From an uncultured Clostridium sp. (lineage in GTDB: Bacteria; Bacillota; Clostridia; Lachnospirales; Lachnospiraceae): a stretch of DNA of 64,000 nt. The notes below the pieces were generated by a model. It saw only the letters and a list, made by a program, of their open reading frames with translations, did no database searches and was not told the DNA's origin. The stretch covers positions 52,622 through 116,621 of the forward strand of contig UPYT01000008.1 of NCBI GenBank assembly GCA_900538475.1, in the 5' to 3' direction. Within the stretch, counting starts at the first letter, position 1, and each line of letters starts with the position of its first letter. A program made the translations under genes and the position numbers. Positions 16,925 to 26,456 of this stretch are shown in pieces.

Positions 16925-18457
16925 ATGAACAAAGAAAACAAGATTCAGAGATTTGATAAGATGCAGCAGCAGGCTCCGGCAGAAGAGGGAGCCCGCCAGT
17001 ATTATTTTATTGAACAGGCTCGAACTCTCTGGAAGGAGAGGTTTGATGCACTGGTAGACAGCGGGGAGGCGGCTGGACGGTATGGCAGCAGGCTTTTAGG
17101 TCAGCTTCAGGCAGAGGGAAAATATGGCACCTTTCATATTGCTACCTTTGGATGCCAGATGAATGCCCGGGATTCTGAAAAGCTTTCCGGTATTCTGGAG
17201 CAGGCAGGCTTAAAGGAGATCGATTCAGAGCATGCAGATTTTGTCCTTTATAATACCTGTACCGTGCGGGATAATGCAAACCAGAAGGTTTACGGACGTC
17301 TGGGCTATCTGCATACCCTGAAGAAAAAACAGCCGGATATGATGATTGCCCTTTGCGGATGCATGATGCAGGAGCCGTCTGTTATTGAAAAAATTAAGAA
17401 AAGCTATTCGTTTGTGGATTTGATTTTCGGAACTCACAATATTTTTAAGCTGGCAGAACTGCTTTGCCACAGAATGCTGGAAAACCGTAAAATGGTGGTA
17501 GATGTTTGGGAAGGGACGGATCAGATTGTGGAGGAGCTTCCTGTAGACAGAAAATACCCCTTTAAGTCAGGGGTGAACATTATGTTTGGCTGCAATAACT
17601 TCTGCAGCTACTGTATTGTTCCCTATGTGCGGGGAAGAGAGAGAAGCCGCAGGCCGGAGGATATTCTGGATGAAATCAGAAAACTGGTGGCAGACGGTGT
17701 TGTAGAGGTTATGCTTCTTGGACAAAATGTAAATTCCTATGGAAAGAATCTGGAAACTCCGATTACCTTTGCTCAGCTTCTGCGTGAAATAAACGAGATT
17801 GAGGGGCTGGAGAGAATTCGCTTTATGACTTCTCACCCCAAGGATCTTTCTGATGAGCTGATTGAGGCCATGAGAGACTGCAAAAAGGTATGCACCCATC
17901 TGCATCTGCCGCTGCAGTCAGGAAGCAGCCGCATTTTAAAGATTATGAACCGCCGCTATACTAAGGAACAGTATCTAGAGCTTGTGGACAAAATTCGCAG
18001 CGCTGTGCCGGGGATTTCTCTGACCACAGATATTATTGTGGGCTTCCCGGGGGAGACGGAGGAGGATTTTGAGGAAACTCTGGACGTGGTTCGTCGGGTA
18101 CGGTATGACAGTGCCTTTACTTTTATTTACTCCAAGAGAACGGGAACGCCTGCTGCAGCTATGGAACAGGTTCCGGAGGATGTGGTGAAAAATCGGTTTG
18201 ACCGGCTTTTAAAGGAGGTTCAGCAGATTTCAGCAGAGGTTTGCGGCAGAGATGAAAAAACGGTGCAGAAGGTGCTTGTGGAAAACCTGGATGACCATCA
18301 GGAGGGATATGTGACCGGCAGAATGAGCAACAATACTGTGGTTCATTTCCCTGGGGACGAGTCTCTGATTGGAAAAATTGTAGATGTTTACCTGGAGGAA
18401 TCCAAGGGATTTTATTATATGGGAAAATTTAGAGAAGACGGACAGAAGAAGGAGTAA
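16925..18457 (+). CDS. miaB: tRNA-2-methylthio-N6-dimethylallyladenosine synthase
   Basis: A 510-residue radical SAM enzyme that methylthiolates i6A37 of tRNA. The N-terminal UPF0004 domain starts around residue 67 with FGCQMNARDSE, NTCTVRDNANQK and CGCMMQE, providing three cluster Cys. The radical SAM motif is CNNFCSYC near residue 222. A TRAM domain ends the protein (EGYVTGRMSNNTVVHF). The extra 65 residues before the first motif are common in clostridial MiaB. miaA, which makes its i6A substrate, is three genes downstream. Confidence 0.97.
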   Translation: MNKENKIQRFDKMQQQAPAEEGARQYYFIEQARTLWKERFDALVDSGEAAGRYGSRLLGQLQAEGKYGTFHIATFGCQMNARDSEKLSGILEQAGLKEIDSEHADFVLYNTCTVRDNANQKVYGRLGYLHTLKKKQPDMMIALCGCMMQEPSVIEKIKKSYSFVDLIFGTHNIFKLAELLCHRMLENRKMVVDVWEGTDQIVEELPVDRKYPFKSGVNIMFGCNNFCSYCIVPYVRGRERSRRPEDILDEIRKLVADGVVEVMLLGQNVNSYGKNLETPITFAQLLREINEIEGLERIRFMTSHPKDLSDELIEAMRDCKKVCTHLHLPLQSGSSRILKIMNRRYTKEQYLELVDKIRSAVPGISLTTDIIVGFPGETEEDFEETLDVVRRVRYDSAFTFIYSKRTGTPAAAMEQVPEDVVKNRFDRLLKEVQQISAEVCGRDEKTVQKVLVENLDDHQEGYVTGRMSNNTVVHFPGDESLIGKIVDVYLEESKGFYYMGKFREDGQKKE

Positions 18458-18463
18458 CAGAAC

Positions 18464-21130
18464 GTGGCTGGATTATCACCAATGATGGCCCAATATATGG
18501 AGACCAAAAAACAATATCAGGACTGTATTCTGTTTTATCGGCTGGGGGATTTCTACGAGATGTTTTTTGATGACGCACTGACAGCGTCAAGAGAACTGGA
18601 AATCACGCTGACTGGAAAGGAATGCGGACTGGAGGAAAGGGCGCCCATGTGCGGCGTCCCTTATCACGCTGTGGACAGCTATCTGAGCCGCCTGGTGCAG
18701 AAGGGCTATAAGGTTGCAATTGCGGAGCAGATGGAGGATCCCAAACAGGCAAAGGGACTGGTGAAGCGGGAAGTAATCCGGGTGGTGACTCCCGGCACAA
18801 TTACCAGCAGTCAGGCTCTGGATGAGACAAAGAACAACTACCTGATGGCGATTGTTTATCTGGGAGACAAAATGGGAGTGTCGGTGGCTGATATTACGAC
18901 CGGAGATTTTCTGGTGACGGAGGTTGGATCGGAACGCTCTCTTTTTGATGAAATTAATAAATTTTCCCCAGCAGAAATCATATATAATGATGCCTTTGCC
19001 ATGTCAGGAATCAGTCTGGATGAGATGAAGGACAGATATCATTTTGCTGTTTCTGCTGTGGATTCTCATTATTTTCAGGATGAAAGCTGCAGAAAGGTGC
19101 TGAAGGAGCATTTTAAGGTAAATGGTCTGGAGGGGCTGGGCCTTGGAGATTACGACAGTGGCGTGATTGCAGCAGGAGCAGTGCTTCAGTATTTGTATGA
19201 GACACAGAAGACGACGATGGATCACCTGACTTCCATTGTGCCGTATTCCACAGGCAACTATATGGTTCTTGATTCCTCCACCAGAAGGAATCTGGAGCTT
19301 TTGGAGACCATGCGGGAAAAGCAGAAGCGCGGAAGCCTTCTCTGGGTTCTGGATAAGACAAGAACCGCCATGGGCGCCAGATTGTTAAGAACATGGATTG
19401 AGCAGCCCCTGATTCATAAAGAAGAGATTCTGGAGCGTCAGAAGGCCATTGAAGAGCTGAATATGAATTATATCAGCAGGGAGGAACTGCGGGAATATTT
19501 AAATCCGGTTTATGATTTGGAGCGTCTGATTGGGCGCATCAGCTACAAATCTGCAAATCCCAGGGATCTGTTAGCTTTCCGCAATTCCATTGCCATGGTT
19601 CCTTACATGAAGCAGCTGCTTCAGGAGTTTACCTGTGCCAATTTAAAAGCGCTGGAGGAGGAAATGGATCCTCTGGAGGATTTAAACGATCTGATCAGCC
19701 GTGCTATTGCAGAGGAACCTCCTGTAACTGTCCGGGAAGGAGGAATTATCCGGGACGGTTTTCATGAGGAGGCAGACCGTCTGCGCCATGCAAAGACAGA
19801 GGGAAAAACATGGCTGGCGGAGCTGGAAGCCAGAGAGCGGGATAAAACGGGAATTAAGAATCTGAAGGTCAAATACAATAAGGTATTTGGATATTATTTT
19901 GAGGTAACCAATTCCTTTAAGGACCTGGTCCCTGATTATTTTATTCGCAAGCAGACTCTGACCAACGCAGAGCGTTATACAACGGATGAGTTAAAGGAGC
20001 TTGAGGATGTAATTCTGGGCGCTGAGGATAAGCTGTTTTCTCTGGAGTATGAGCTGTTTTGTCAGGTTCGGGATGCAGTAGGAGCTCAGGTGGTGCGGAT
20101 CCAGAAAACGGCCCGGGCGATTGCGGAAACTGATGTATACGCCTCTTTGTCTACTGTGGCCACCAGGAATGATTATGTGAAGCCTTCTATCAATGAAAAG
20201 GGTGTAATTCAGATTAAGGCAGGACGACATCCTGTGGTAGAAAAAATGATGCGGGATGATCTGTTTGTATCTAATGATACTTATCTGGATAATGGCAAAA
20301 ACAGGATTTCCATTATTACTGGTCCCAATATGGCCGGCAAATCTACCTATATGCGTCAGACAGCTTTGATTGTGCTGATGGCTCAGATTGGAAGCTTTGT
20401 ACCTGCATCTCAGGCCAATATCGGCATCTGTGATCGGATTTTTACACGGGTAGGTGCGTCAGATGATCTGGCCAGCGGACAGAGTACGTTTATGGTGGAA
20501 ATGACAGAGGTAGCCAATATTCTGAGAAACGCTACCAGAAACAGTCTGTTGATTCTTGATGAAATCGGACGGGGAACCAGTACCTTTGACGGTCTCAGCA
20601 TTGCCTGGGCTGTGGTAGAGCATATCAGCAACACCAGGCTTTTGGGAGCAAAAACACTGTTTGCCACTCATTATCACGAGCTGACAGAGCTGGAGGGGCT
20701 GATGAGCGGGGTAAACAACTACTGTATCGCAGTCAAGGAGCAGGGCGATGATATTGTATTTCTGCGTAAAATCGTCAAGGGCGGAGCAGATAAAAGCTAT
20801 GGAATTCAGGTGGCAAAGCTGGCTGGTGTCCCGGATACGGTAATTAATCGTGCGAAGGAGCTGGTGGAGCAGCTGGTAGATACGGATCTGACAGCTAGAA
20901 CCAGAGAGATTGCCGGTGCAAATGCCTCTGCTTCTTCCCATAAACCAGTTCCGAAACCAGACGATGTGGAAATGAGTCAGCTGACGTTATTTGATACTGT
21001 CCGAGAGGATGATATTATCCAGGAAATCAAAGATATGGAGTTGGGAAATATGACGCCCATTGATGCGCTGAATACCCTCTACCGTCTTCAGACAAAGCTG
21101 AAAAACAGGTGGAGCGGACAGGAAGGATAG
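18464..21130 (+). CDS. mutS: DNA mismatch repair protein MutS
   Basis: An 888-residue mismatch sensor. The mismatch-recognition FYEMF is near residue 31. The ATPase has Walker A GPNMAGKST near 620, Walker B LLILDEIGRGTS near 695 and ATHYHEL. GTG at 18464 is the start, with AAGGAG 9 nt upstream. The C-terminus retains a tail with MSQLTLFD followed by a helical segment. The gene follows miaB by 6 nt and precedes mutL by 11 nt, so it belongs to one operon. Confidence 0.98.
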   Translation: MAGLSPMMAQYMETKKQYQDCILFYRLGDFYEMFFDDALTASRELEITLTGKECGLEERAPMCGVPYHAVDSYLSRLVQKGYKVAIAEQMEDPKQAKGLVKREVIRVVTPGTITSSQALDETKNNYLMAIVYLGDKMGVSVADITTGDFLVTEVGSERSLFDEINKFSPAEIIYNDAFAMSGISLDEMKDRYHFAVSAVDSHYFQDESCRKVLKEHFKVNGLEGLGLGDYDSGVIAAGAVLQYLYETQKTTMDHLTSIVPYSTGNYMVLDSSTRRNLELLETMREKQKRGSLLWVLDKTRTAMGARLLRTWIEQPLIHKEEILERQKAIEELNMNYISREELREYLNPVYDLERLIGRISYKSANPRDLLAFRNSIAMVPYMKQLLQEFTCANLKALEEEMDPLEDLNDLISRAIAEEPPVTVREGGIIRDGFHEEADRLRHAKTEGKTWLAELEARERDKTGIKNLKVKYNKVFGYYFEVTNSFKDLVPDYFIRKQTLTNAERYTTDELKELEDVILGAEDKLFSLEYELFCQVRDAVGAQVVRIQKTARAIAETDVYASLSTVATRNDYVKPSINEKGVIQIKAGRHPVVEKMMRDDLFVSNDTYLDNGKNRISIITGPNMAGKSTYMRQTALIVLMAQIGSFVPASQANIGICDRIFTRVGASDDLASGQSTFMVEMTEVANILRNATRNSLLILDEIGRGTSTFDGLSIAWAVVEHISNTRLLGAKTLFATHYHELTELEGLMSGVNNYCIAVKEQGDDIVFLRKIVKGGADKSYGIQVAKLAGVPDTVINRAKELVEQLVDTDLTARTREIAGANASASSHKPVPKPDDVEMSQLTLFDTVREDDIIQEIKDMELGNMTPIDALNTLYRLQTKLKNRWSGQEG

Positions 21131-21141
21131 GAGAATAAACC

Positions 21142-23331
21142 ATGCCCAATATTCATGTGCTGGATCAGAGCACGATTAATAAAATCGCAGCCGGTGAGGT
21201 CATTGAGCGTCCTGCTTCTGTGGTAAAGGAGCTTCTGGAAAATGCAGTGGATGCGAAAGCGACAGCTGTAACTGTGGAGATCCGGGATGGAGGAATTTCC
21301 TTTATTCGGGTAACGGATAATGGATGCGGAATTCCCAGGGAAGAACTTCCTCTGGCCTTTCTGCGTCATTCCACCAGTAAGATACAGTCCGTAGAGGATT
21401 TGTTTACGATCTCTTCTCTGGGCTTTCGGGGAGAGGCCTTATCCAGTATTGCAGCGGTTTCCCAGGTCGAGGTTATTACGAAGACGGCAGGCTCACTTAC
21501 AGGAACCCGGTATCAGATTGAGGGCGGTCTGGAAACGGGGTGTGAGGAAATCGGTTCTCCGGATGGAACGACGTTTATTGTGAGAAACCTGTTTTACAAT
21601 ACGCCAGTGCGGAAGAAATTTTTGAAAACTGCTGCAACGGAAGGGGCTCATGTGGCAGATCTGGTGGAAAAAATCGCCTTATCTCATCCGGAAATTTCGA
21701 TCCGGTTTATTCAGAACAATCAGAACAAGCTGCACACCTCTGGAAATCACAATGTAAAAGATATTATTTATACGGTCTTTGGCAGAGAGATTGCAGCCAG
21801 CCTGCTGCCGGTGGACAAAGCAGGTGAAGCGGTGTCAGTGAAGGGATTTATTGGAAAGCCTGTGATTGCAAGAAATAACCGGAATTTTGAAAATTATTTT
21901 ATTAACGGGCGTTATATCAAAAGCGGAATTATCTGCAGGGCGATTGAGGAAGCCTACAAGCCTTATATGATGCAGCACAAATATCCTTTTACTCTTCTTC
22001 ATTTTACCATTGAACCTGAGTTTCTGGATGTGAATGTACATCCGACAAAAATGGAGCTGCGGTTTCGAGACAGTGAGCTGATGTTTCGCATGGTTCGAGA
22101 TGCGCTGTCTCAGGCTCTGGATCACAGAGAACTGATTCCGCAGGTGGAGCTGGAGGAAAAAAGCAGTTTCGGAGCCTTGAGGGAAGGAAAAAGAACACTG
22201 AGCGGAAATCCGGAGCTTTCTATGGGGCGGGCATCGCAGCGTCATGAGGAGGCGGTATCTCCGGGAAGAGATGCAGGATTTCAGCCCCGGTCGAAGGACT
22301 CCGTGTGGTCAGGAGAGAGCAGCCGGGCAGCAGGAGCCAGACAGATTCAGCCGGAGTTTGGACTGCTGAAATCAAAAGAGACGAAAGTGTCAGAGCTTAG
22401 ACCGCTGAAGCAGGAAGGAACGCGGGAACTGGAATTTGGACCGCTGAAGCAGGAAGAAGCGAGAAAGCCGGGGCTTAGACCTCTGAGACAAACAGAGACG
22501 AAAGAACCGGAGCTTAAAAACCCGGAGGAGTCCGTCTGCGTGGTAAAGGACGAGAGAGCTGCCTACGGCAGCACAAATTCTTCTTCGTCTGATGAGAAGC
22601 ACAGGGAGGTTAACGAAGAGCTGACTGCCCTGCTTTTAGGCAGCAGGGAAACAGCTTCCCCCATAGACGTACAGACAGAAGAAAAGTGCGAGGAAGAAAA
22701 ACAGGGACAGCAAATGGACCTCTTTGAGGAAAAGCTTCTCGATGAAAAGAGCCGGAGCCGACACAAGCTGATTGGACAGCTGTTTGACACCTACTGGCTG
22801 GTAGAGTTTAATCAAAGCCTTTACATTATTGATCAGCATGCGGCTCATGAAAAGGTGTTGTATGAAAAAACCATGGCGACACTGAAAACAAGACAGTATA
22901 CCTGTCAGATGGTAAATCCGCCGATTATTCTGACTCTTGGCAGCAGGGAGCAGGTAATGCTGCAGCAGAACCTTCGTTATTTTACGGATATCGGGTTTGA
23001 GATTGAACCCTTTGGAGGACGGGAATTTGCAGTTCGCGGAGTTCCGGACAATCTCTTTTCCATAGCAAAAAAGGATTTGCTGATGGAGATGATTGACGGC
23101 CTTTCTGAGGACGGAATGGCGGGAAATCCTGACATGATATATGAAAAAGTAGCTTCCATGTCCTGTAAGGCGGCGGTAAAAGGAAATCACCATATGAGTG
23201 CGGCAGAAGCAGACCGTCTGATTGACCAGCTTTTGGAGCTGGATAATCCTTATGCGTGCCCCCACGGGCGTCCGACCATTGTTTCTATGACAAAATATGA
23301 GTTGGAAAAGAAATTCAAGCGGATTGTCTGA
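21142..23331 (+). CDS. mutL: DNA mismatch repair endonuclease MutL
   Basis: A 729-residue MutL. The N-terminal GHKL ATPase contains ENAVDA, DNGCG and GFRGEALSS. Residues from about 335 to 540 are a charged linker, which includes four tandem 13-residue repeats. The C-terminal domain has DQHAAHEKVLYE near residue 563, matching the DQHAxxExxxxE endonuclease motif, and SCKAAVKGN and CPHGRPT complete the metal site. It is therefore a nicking MutL of the non-E. coli type. It is longer than the approximately 630 residues of Bacillus MutL because of the linker. Confidence 0.97.
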   Translation: MPNIHVLDQSTINKIAAGEVIERPASVVKELLENAVDAKATAVTVEIRDGGISFIRVTDNGCGIPREELPLAFLRHSTSKIQSVEDLFTISSLGFRGEALSSIAAVSQVEVITKTAGSLTGTRYQIEGGLETGCEEIGSPDGTTFIVRNLFYNTPVRKKFLKTAATEGAHVADLVEKIALSHPEISIRFIQNNQNKLHTSGNHNVKDIIYTVFGREIAASLLPVDKAGEAVSVKGFIGKPVIARNNRNFENYFINGRYIKSGIICRAIEEAYKPYMMQHKYPFTLLHFTIEPEFLDVNVHPTKMELRFRDSELMFRMVRDALSQALDHRELIPQVELEEKSSFGALREGKRTLSGNPELSMGRASQRHEEAVSPGRDAGFQPRSKDSVWSGESSRAAGARQIQPEFGLLKSKETKVSELRPLKQEGTRELEFGPLKQEEARKPGLRPLRQTETKEPELKNPEESVCVVKDERAAYGSTNSSSSDEKHREVNEELTALLLGSRETASPIDVQTEEKCEEEKQGQQMDLFEEKLLDEKSRSRHKLIGQLFDTYWLVEFNQSLYIIDQHAAHEKVLYEKTMATLKTRQYTCQMVNPPIILTLGSREQVMLQQNLRYFTDIGFEIEPFGGREFAVRGVPDNLFSIAKKDLLMEMIDGLSEDGMAGNPDMIYEKVASMSCKAAVKGNHHMSAAEADRLIDQLLELDNPYACPHGRPTIVSMTKYELEKKFKRIV
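22363..22518 (+). repeat. Four tandem 39-bp repeats inside the mutL linker
   Basis: Units are 22363-22401, 22402-22440, 22441-22479 and 22480-22518. Each encodes 13 residues of the type LK-Q-E-x4-E-L-x-P. The units are degenerate but share CTGAAGCAGGAAG-like starts and GAGCTTAGA-like ends. The unit length keeps the frame. Confidence 0.85.
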
Positions 23332-23375
23332 CAGAATCAGCGGATGAGCATGGAGGAAAATGGAAAGGAGTTCAT

Positions 23376-24317
23376 GTGAAAAAGAAATTGATTGTGCTGA
23401 CCGGTCCTACAGCGGTGGGAAAAACGGAGCTGTCAATCAGCCTGGCAAAGGCTGTGAACGGAGAGATTATCAGTGCAGATTCTATGCAGGTATACCGTCA
23501 TATGGATATTGGCTCTGCCAAAATTATGCCTGAGGAAATGGACGGGATTCGCCATCATCTGATTGATGTTCTGGAGCCCTGGGAAGAATTTAATGTAACC
23601 AGGTTTCAGGCCATGGCAAGGGAGGCCATGGAGGGGATTTATGCCCGGGGCCATGTTCCCATTGTAACAGGGGGAACCGGATTCTATATTCAGGCGCTGG
23701 CCTATAGCATTGATTTTACAGAAAATGAGGATACCTCTCATATTCGGGAGGAGTTGGAGCAGGAAGCAAAAGAAAAAGGGCCGGAATATCTGCACGGGCT
23801 TCTCCGGCAAGTGGATCCGGATTCGGCAGAGGCGATTCATCCCAATAATGTAAAACGTGTGATTCGGGCGATTGAGTTTTACCGCTTAACAGGACAGCAG
23901 ATTTCCAGCCACAACCGGAAGGAGCGGCAGAAAGAATCTCCTTATGATTTATACTATTACGTTTTAACCTGCGAGCGCGAAAGACTGTACCGCCGTATTG
24001 AACAGAGAGTGGATCAGATGCTGGAAGCAGGTCTGATAGAGGAAGTCCGCCGATTAAAGGAAATGGGATGTACCAGGACGATGGTGGCTATGCAGGGACT
24101 GGGCTATAAGGAAATTCTTGACTATCTGGACGGAAGATGTACCTTAGATGAGGCTGTTTATGTGCTGAAAAGGGACACCAGGCATTTTGCCAAGCGTCAG
24201 CTGACCTGGTTCCGCAGAGAGCGGGATGTAAGATGGATAAAGCTGGAGGATTATGAATTCGATAAAAACAGGATTCTGGAAGGGATTCTGAATAATATGG
24301 AAAAGACTTCGGAATAG
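23376..24317 (+). CDS. miaA: tRNA dimethylallyltransferase
   Basis: A 313-residue enzyme adding dimethylallyl to A37 of tRNA. The P-loop is GPTAVGKTELS, then ISADSMQVYRHMDIGSAK and the VTGGTGFYIQAL segment. QLTWFRRERDVRWI is the C-terminal tRNA-contact motif. The start is GTG at 23376 behind GGAAAGGAG; the ATG two bases earlier is out of frame and reads straight into a stop. It follows mutL by 44 nt. Confidence 0.97.
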   Translation: MKKKLIVLTGPTAVGKTELSISLAKAVNGEIISADSMQVYRHMDIGSAKIMPEEMDGIRHHLIDVLEPWEEFNVTRFQAMAREAMEGIYARGHVPIVTGGTGFYIQALAYSIDFTENEDTSHIREELEQEAKEKGPEYLHGLLRQVDPDSAEAIHPNNVKRVIRAIEFYRLTGQQISSHNRKERQKESPYDLYYYVLTCERERLYRRIEQRVDQMLEAGLIEEVRRLKEMGCTRTMVAMQGLGYKEILDYLDGRCTLDEAVYVLKRDTRHFAKRQLTWFRRERDVRWIKLEDYEFDKNRILEGILNNMEKTSE

Positions 24318-24377
24318 GAAGAAGCGAAAAAGCATTAAGAAAATAACAGAAGAATGACAAATCAGGAGGAAGAAACT

Positions 24378-25661
24378 ATGGAATTAGAGGCAATGTATGA
24401 AGGTCTTGGGATTACCCCGGCTGTGCAGAAATTCTGCACAGAGATAGAGGCACAGTTAAAGGAGCGGTTTGAGGCGATTGATGAAACTGCAGAGTATAAC
24501 CAGATGAAGGTGTTAAAAGCCATGCAGGAGGCCAGAGTCAGTGATATTCACTTTGCAGCGACTACCGGATATGGCTATAATGATCTGGGCCGTGATGTTC
24601 TGGAGGAGGTGTATGCCAAGGCCTTTCATGGTGAAAGTGCACTGGTTCGCCCTCAGCTTATCAGTGGAACTCATGCTCTTCATGTGGCTCTTTCCGGAAA
24701 TCTTCGTCCAGGCGATGAACTTCTTTCACCTGTTGGAAAGCCCTATGATACTCTGGAGGAGGTAATTGGAATCCGTGATTCTGTAGGCTCCTTAAAGGAA
24801 TACGGAGTGGTGTACCGCCAGGTGGATTTATTAGAGGATGGTTCCTTTGATTTTGAAAATATCAGAAAAGCAATTAATGAGAAAACAAAGCTGGTAACGA
24901 TCCAGCGTTCTAAGGGCTATGCCACCCGTCCTACTTTGTCTGTAGAAAAAATCGGCCAGCTGATTTCTTTTGTAAAGAGTGTGAAGCCGGATGTTATCTG
25001 TATGGTGGACAACTGCTACGGAGAATTTGTAGAACGGATAGAGCCCACTGACGTAGGTGCAGACATGATTGTAGGTTCTCTGATTAAGAATCCTGGCGGC
25101 GGTCTGGCTCCTATCGGAGGTTATATTGTGGGACGCAAAGACTGTATCGACCGGGCTTCCTATCGTTTAAGTGCACCGGGACTTGGAAAAGAGGTGGGAG
25201 CGAGCCTGGGATTGAATCAGTCCTTTTATCAGGGCCTGTTCTTATCACCGACTGTTGTGGCAGGCGCTTTAAAGGGAGCTATTTTTGCAGCTAATATTTA
25301 TGAAAAGCTGGGCTTTGCTGTTGTACCGAACGGAAGTGAATCCCGCCATGATATTATCCAGGCTGTTACTTTTGGAACTCCGGAGGGAGTGATTGCTTTC
25401 TGTCAGGGAATTCAGGCAGCAGCGCCGGTAGACAGCTTTGTAACGCCAGAGCCGTGGGATATGCCGGGATACGATGCTCCGGTTATTATGGCAGCAGGCG
25501 CATTTGTTCAGGGCTCTTCTATTGAACTTTCTGCAGACGGCCCCATCAAACCGCCTTATGCGGTTTATTTCCAGGGAGGCCTGACCTGGTATCATGCCAA
25601 GCTGGGAATTATGAAATCTATGCAGAAAATGGTAGATGCGGGAATTATTAATACATTCTAA
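24378..25661 (+). CDS. ynbB: Methionine gamma-lyase/aluminium-resistance family PLP protein (YnbB-like)
   Basis: A 427-residue fold-type I PLP enzyme of COG4100. SGTHALHVALSGNLRPGDELLS forms the cofactor phosphate region. MVDNCYGEFVE carries the Asp that pairs with the pyridine N. GSLIKNPGGGLAPIGGY contains the Schiff-base Lys. Bacillus YnbB also sits near miaA and hfq. The substrate is not established, although the family is labelled methionine gamma-lyase or aluminium resistance. The ATG at 24378 with AGGAGGA was chosen over an upstream in-frame start. Confidence 0.88.
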   Translation: MELEAMYEGLGITPAVQKFCTEIEAQLKERFEAIDETAEYNQMKVLKAMQEARVSDIHFAATTGYGYNDLGRDVLEEVYAKAFHGESALVRPQLISGTHALHVALSGNLRPGDELLSPVGKPYDTLEEVIGIRDSVGSLKEYGVVYRQVDLLEDGSFDFENIRKAINEKTKLVTIQRSKGYATRPTLSVEKIGQLISFVKSVKPDVICMVDNCYGEFVERIEPTDVGADMIVGSLIKNPGGGLAPIGGYIVGRKDCIDRASYRLSAPGLGKEVGASLGLNQSFYQGLFLSPTVVAGALKGAIFAANIYEKLGFAVVPNGSESRHDIIQAVTFGTPEGVIAFCQGIQAAAPVDSFVTPEPWDMPGYDAPVIMAAGAFVQGSSIELSADGPIKPPYAVYFQGGLTWYHAKLGIMKSMQKMVDAGIINTF

Positions 25662-25757
25662 AGATTTCCATTTTTTGTATACAGAGCTTGTGTTTTGTGG
25701 TAAACTAAGACACGGATTCATTTCCTGTTTCGTACCGGAGAGTCACGTAAGGAGGAA

Positions 25758-26456
25758 ATGATGAGACATATGAAAATGAAAGAACTGCCAAACAGTTCCA
25801 GACCCTATGAGCGGTGTATGAGGGAGGGCGCAGAACATCTGACAGACGCAGAGCTTCTGTCCATTATTCTCCGCACCGGCTCAAAGGGAGAGAATTCTCT
25901 GGAACTGGCAGAACGGATTCTGGCCTTAAACTGCCCGGGAGAGGGTATTTTAGGGCTTTTGCATCTTTCCCTGCCGCAGCTTATGTCTGTGAAGGGAATC
26001 GGAAAGGTGAAGGGAGTTCAGCTGATGTGTATTGGTGAGCTTTCCCGCAGAATCTGGAAAAAGAAGCATATGGAAAGAGTTATGCGATTTGAGGAACCGG
26101 AACAGGTTGCAGCATATTACCGGGAGGATCTGCGGCATATGGAGCAGGAGCAGTTTTTCCTGATGATGTTTAATACCCGGCAAATGCTGATTGGAGAGCG
26201 GATGATGTCCAAGGGCACTGTCAACGCTTCCTTAGCCGGTACCAGAGAGATCTATATTGAGGCACTGCGCTATCAGGCTGTGAGTCTGATTCTGGTGCAC
26301 AATCACCCCAGCGGAGATCCGGAGCCCAGCAAAGAGGATATTCTATTAACAGAACGGGTTCGCAAGGCCGGAGAGCTTATGGGGATCCGTCTTTTGGATC
26401 ATATTGTGATTGGAGACAGCGCGTATGTCAGTATGAAAGAACGAGGATTGTTATAA
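25758..26456 (+). CDS. radC: RadC family protein (JAB1/MPN domain)
   Basis: A 232-residue protein with an N-terminal UPF0758/helix-hairpin-helix region (ELPNSSRPYERC, GIGKVKGVQL) and a C-terminal JAMM metal-binding domain, HNHPSGDPEPSKED near residue 182. The name RadC is historical; a DNA repair role is not supported in most species. Two ATG codons are adjacent (25758 and 25761) after AAGGAGG. As in Bacillus and many Firmicutes it sits directly before the mre genes, here with zero gap to mreC. A weak extended -10 (TGGTAAACT, 25698-25706) lies upstream. Confidence 0.93.
   Translation: MMRHMKMKELPNSSRPYERCMREGAEHLTDAELLSIILRTGSKGENSLELAERILALNCPGEGILGLLHLSLPQLMSVKGIGKVKGVQLMCIGELSRRIWKKKHMERVMRFEEPEQVAAYYREDLRHMEQEQFFLMMFNTRQMLIGERMMSKGTVNASLAGTREIYIEALRYQAVSLILVHNHPSGDPEPSKEDILLTERVRKAGELMGIRLLDHIVIGDSAYVSMKERGLL

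Noticed and set aside
22390..22602. Antisense frames over the mutL repeats
   Set aside because: The repeated pattern simply mirrors the coding repeats; no ribosome site.
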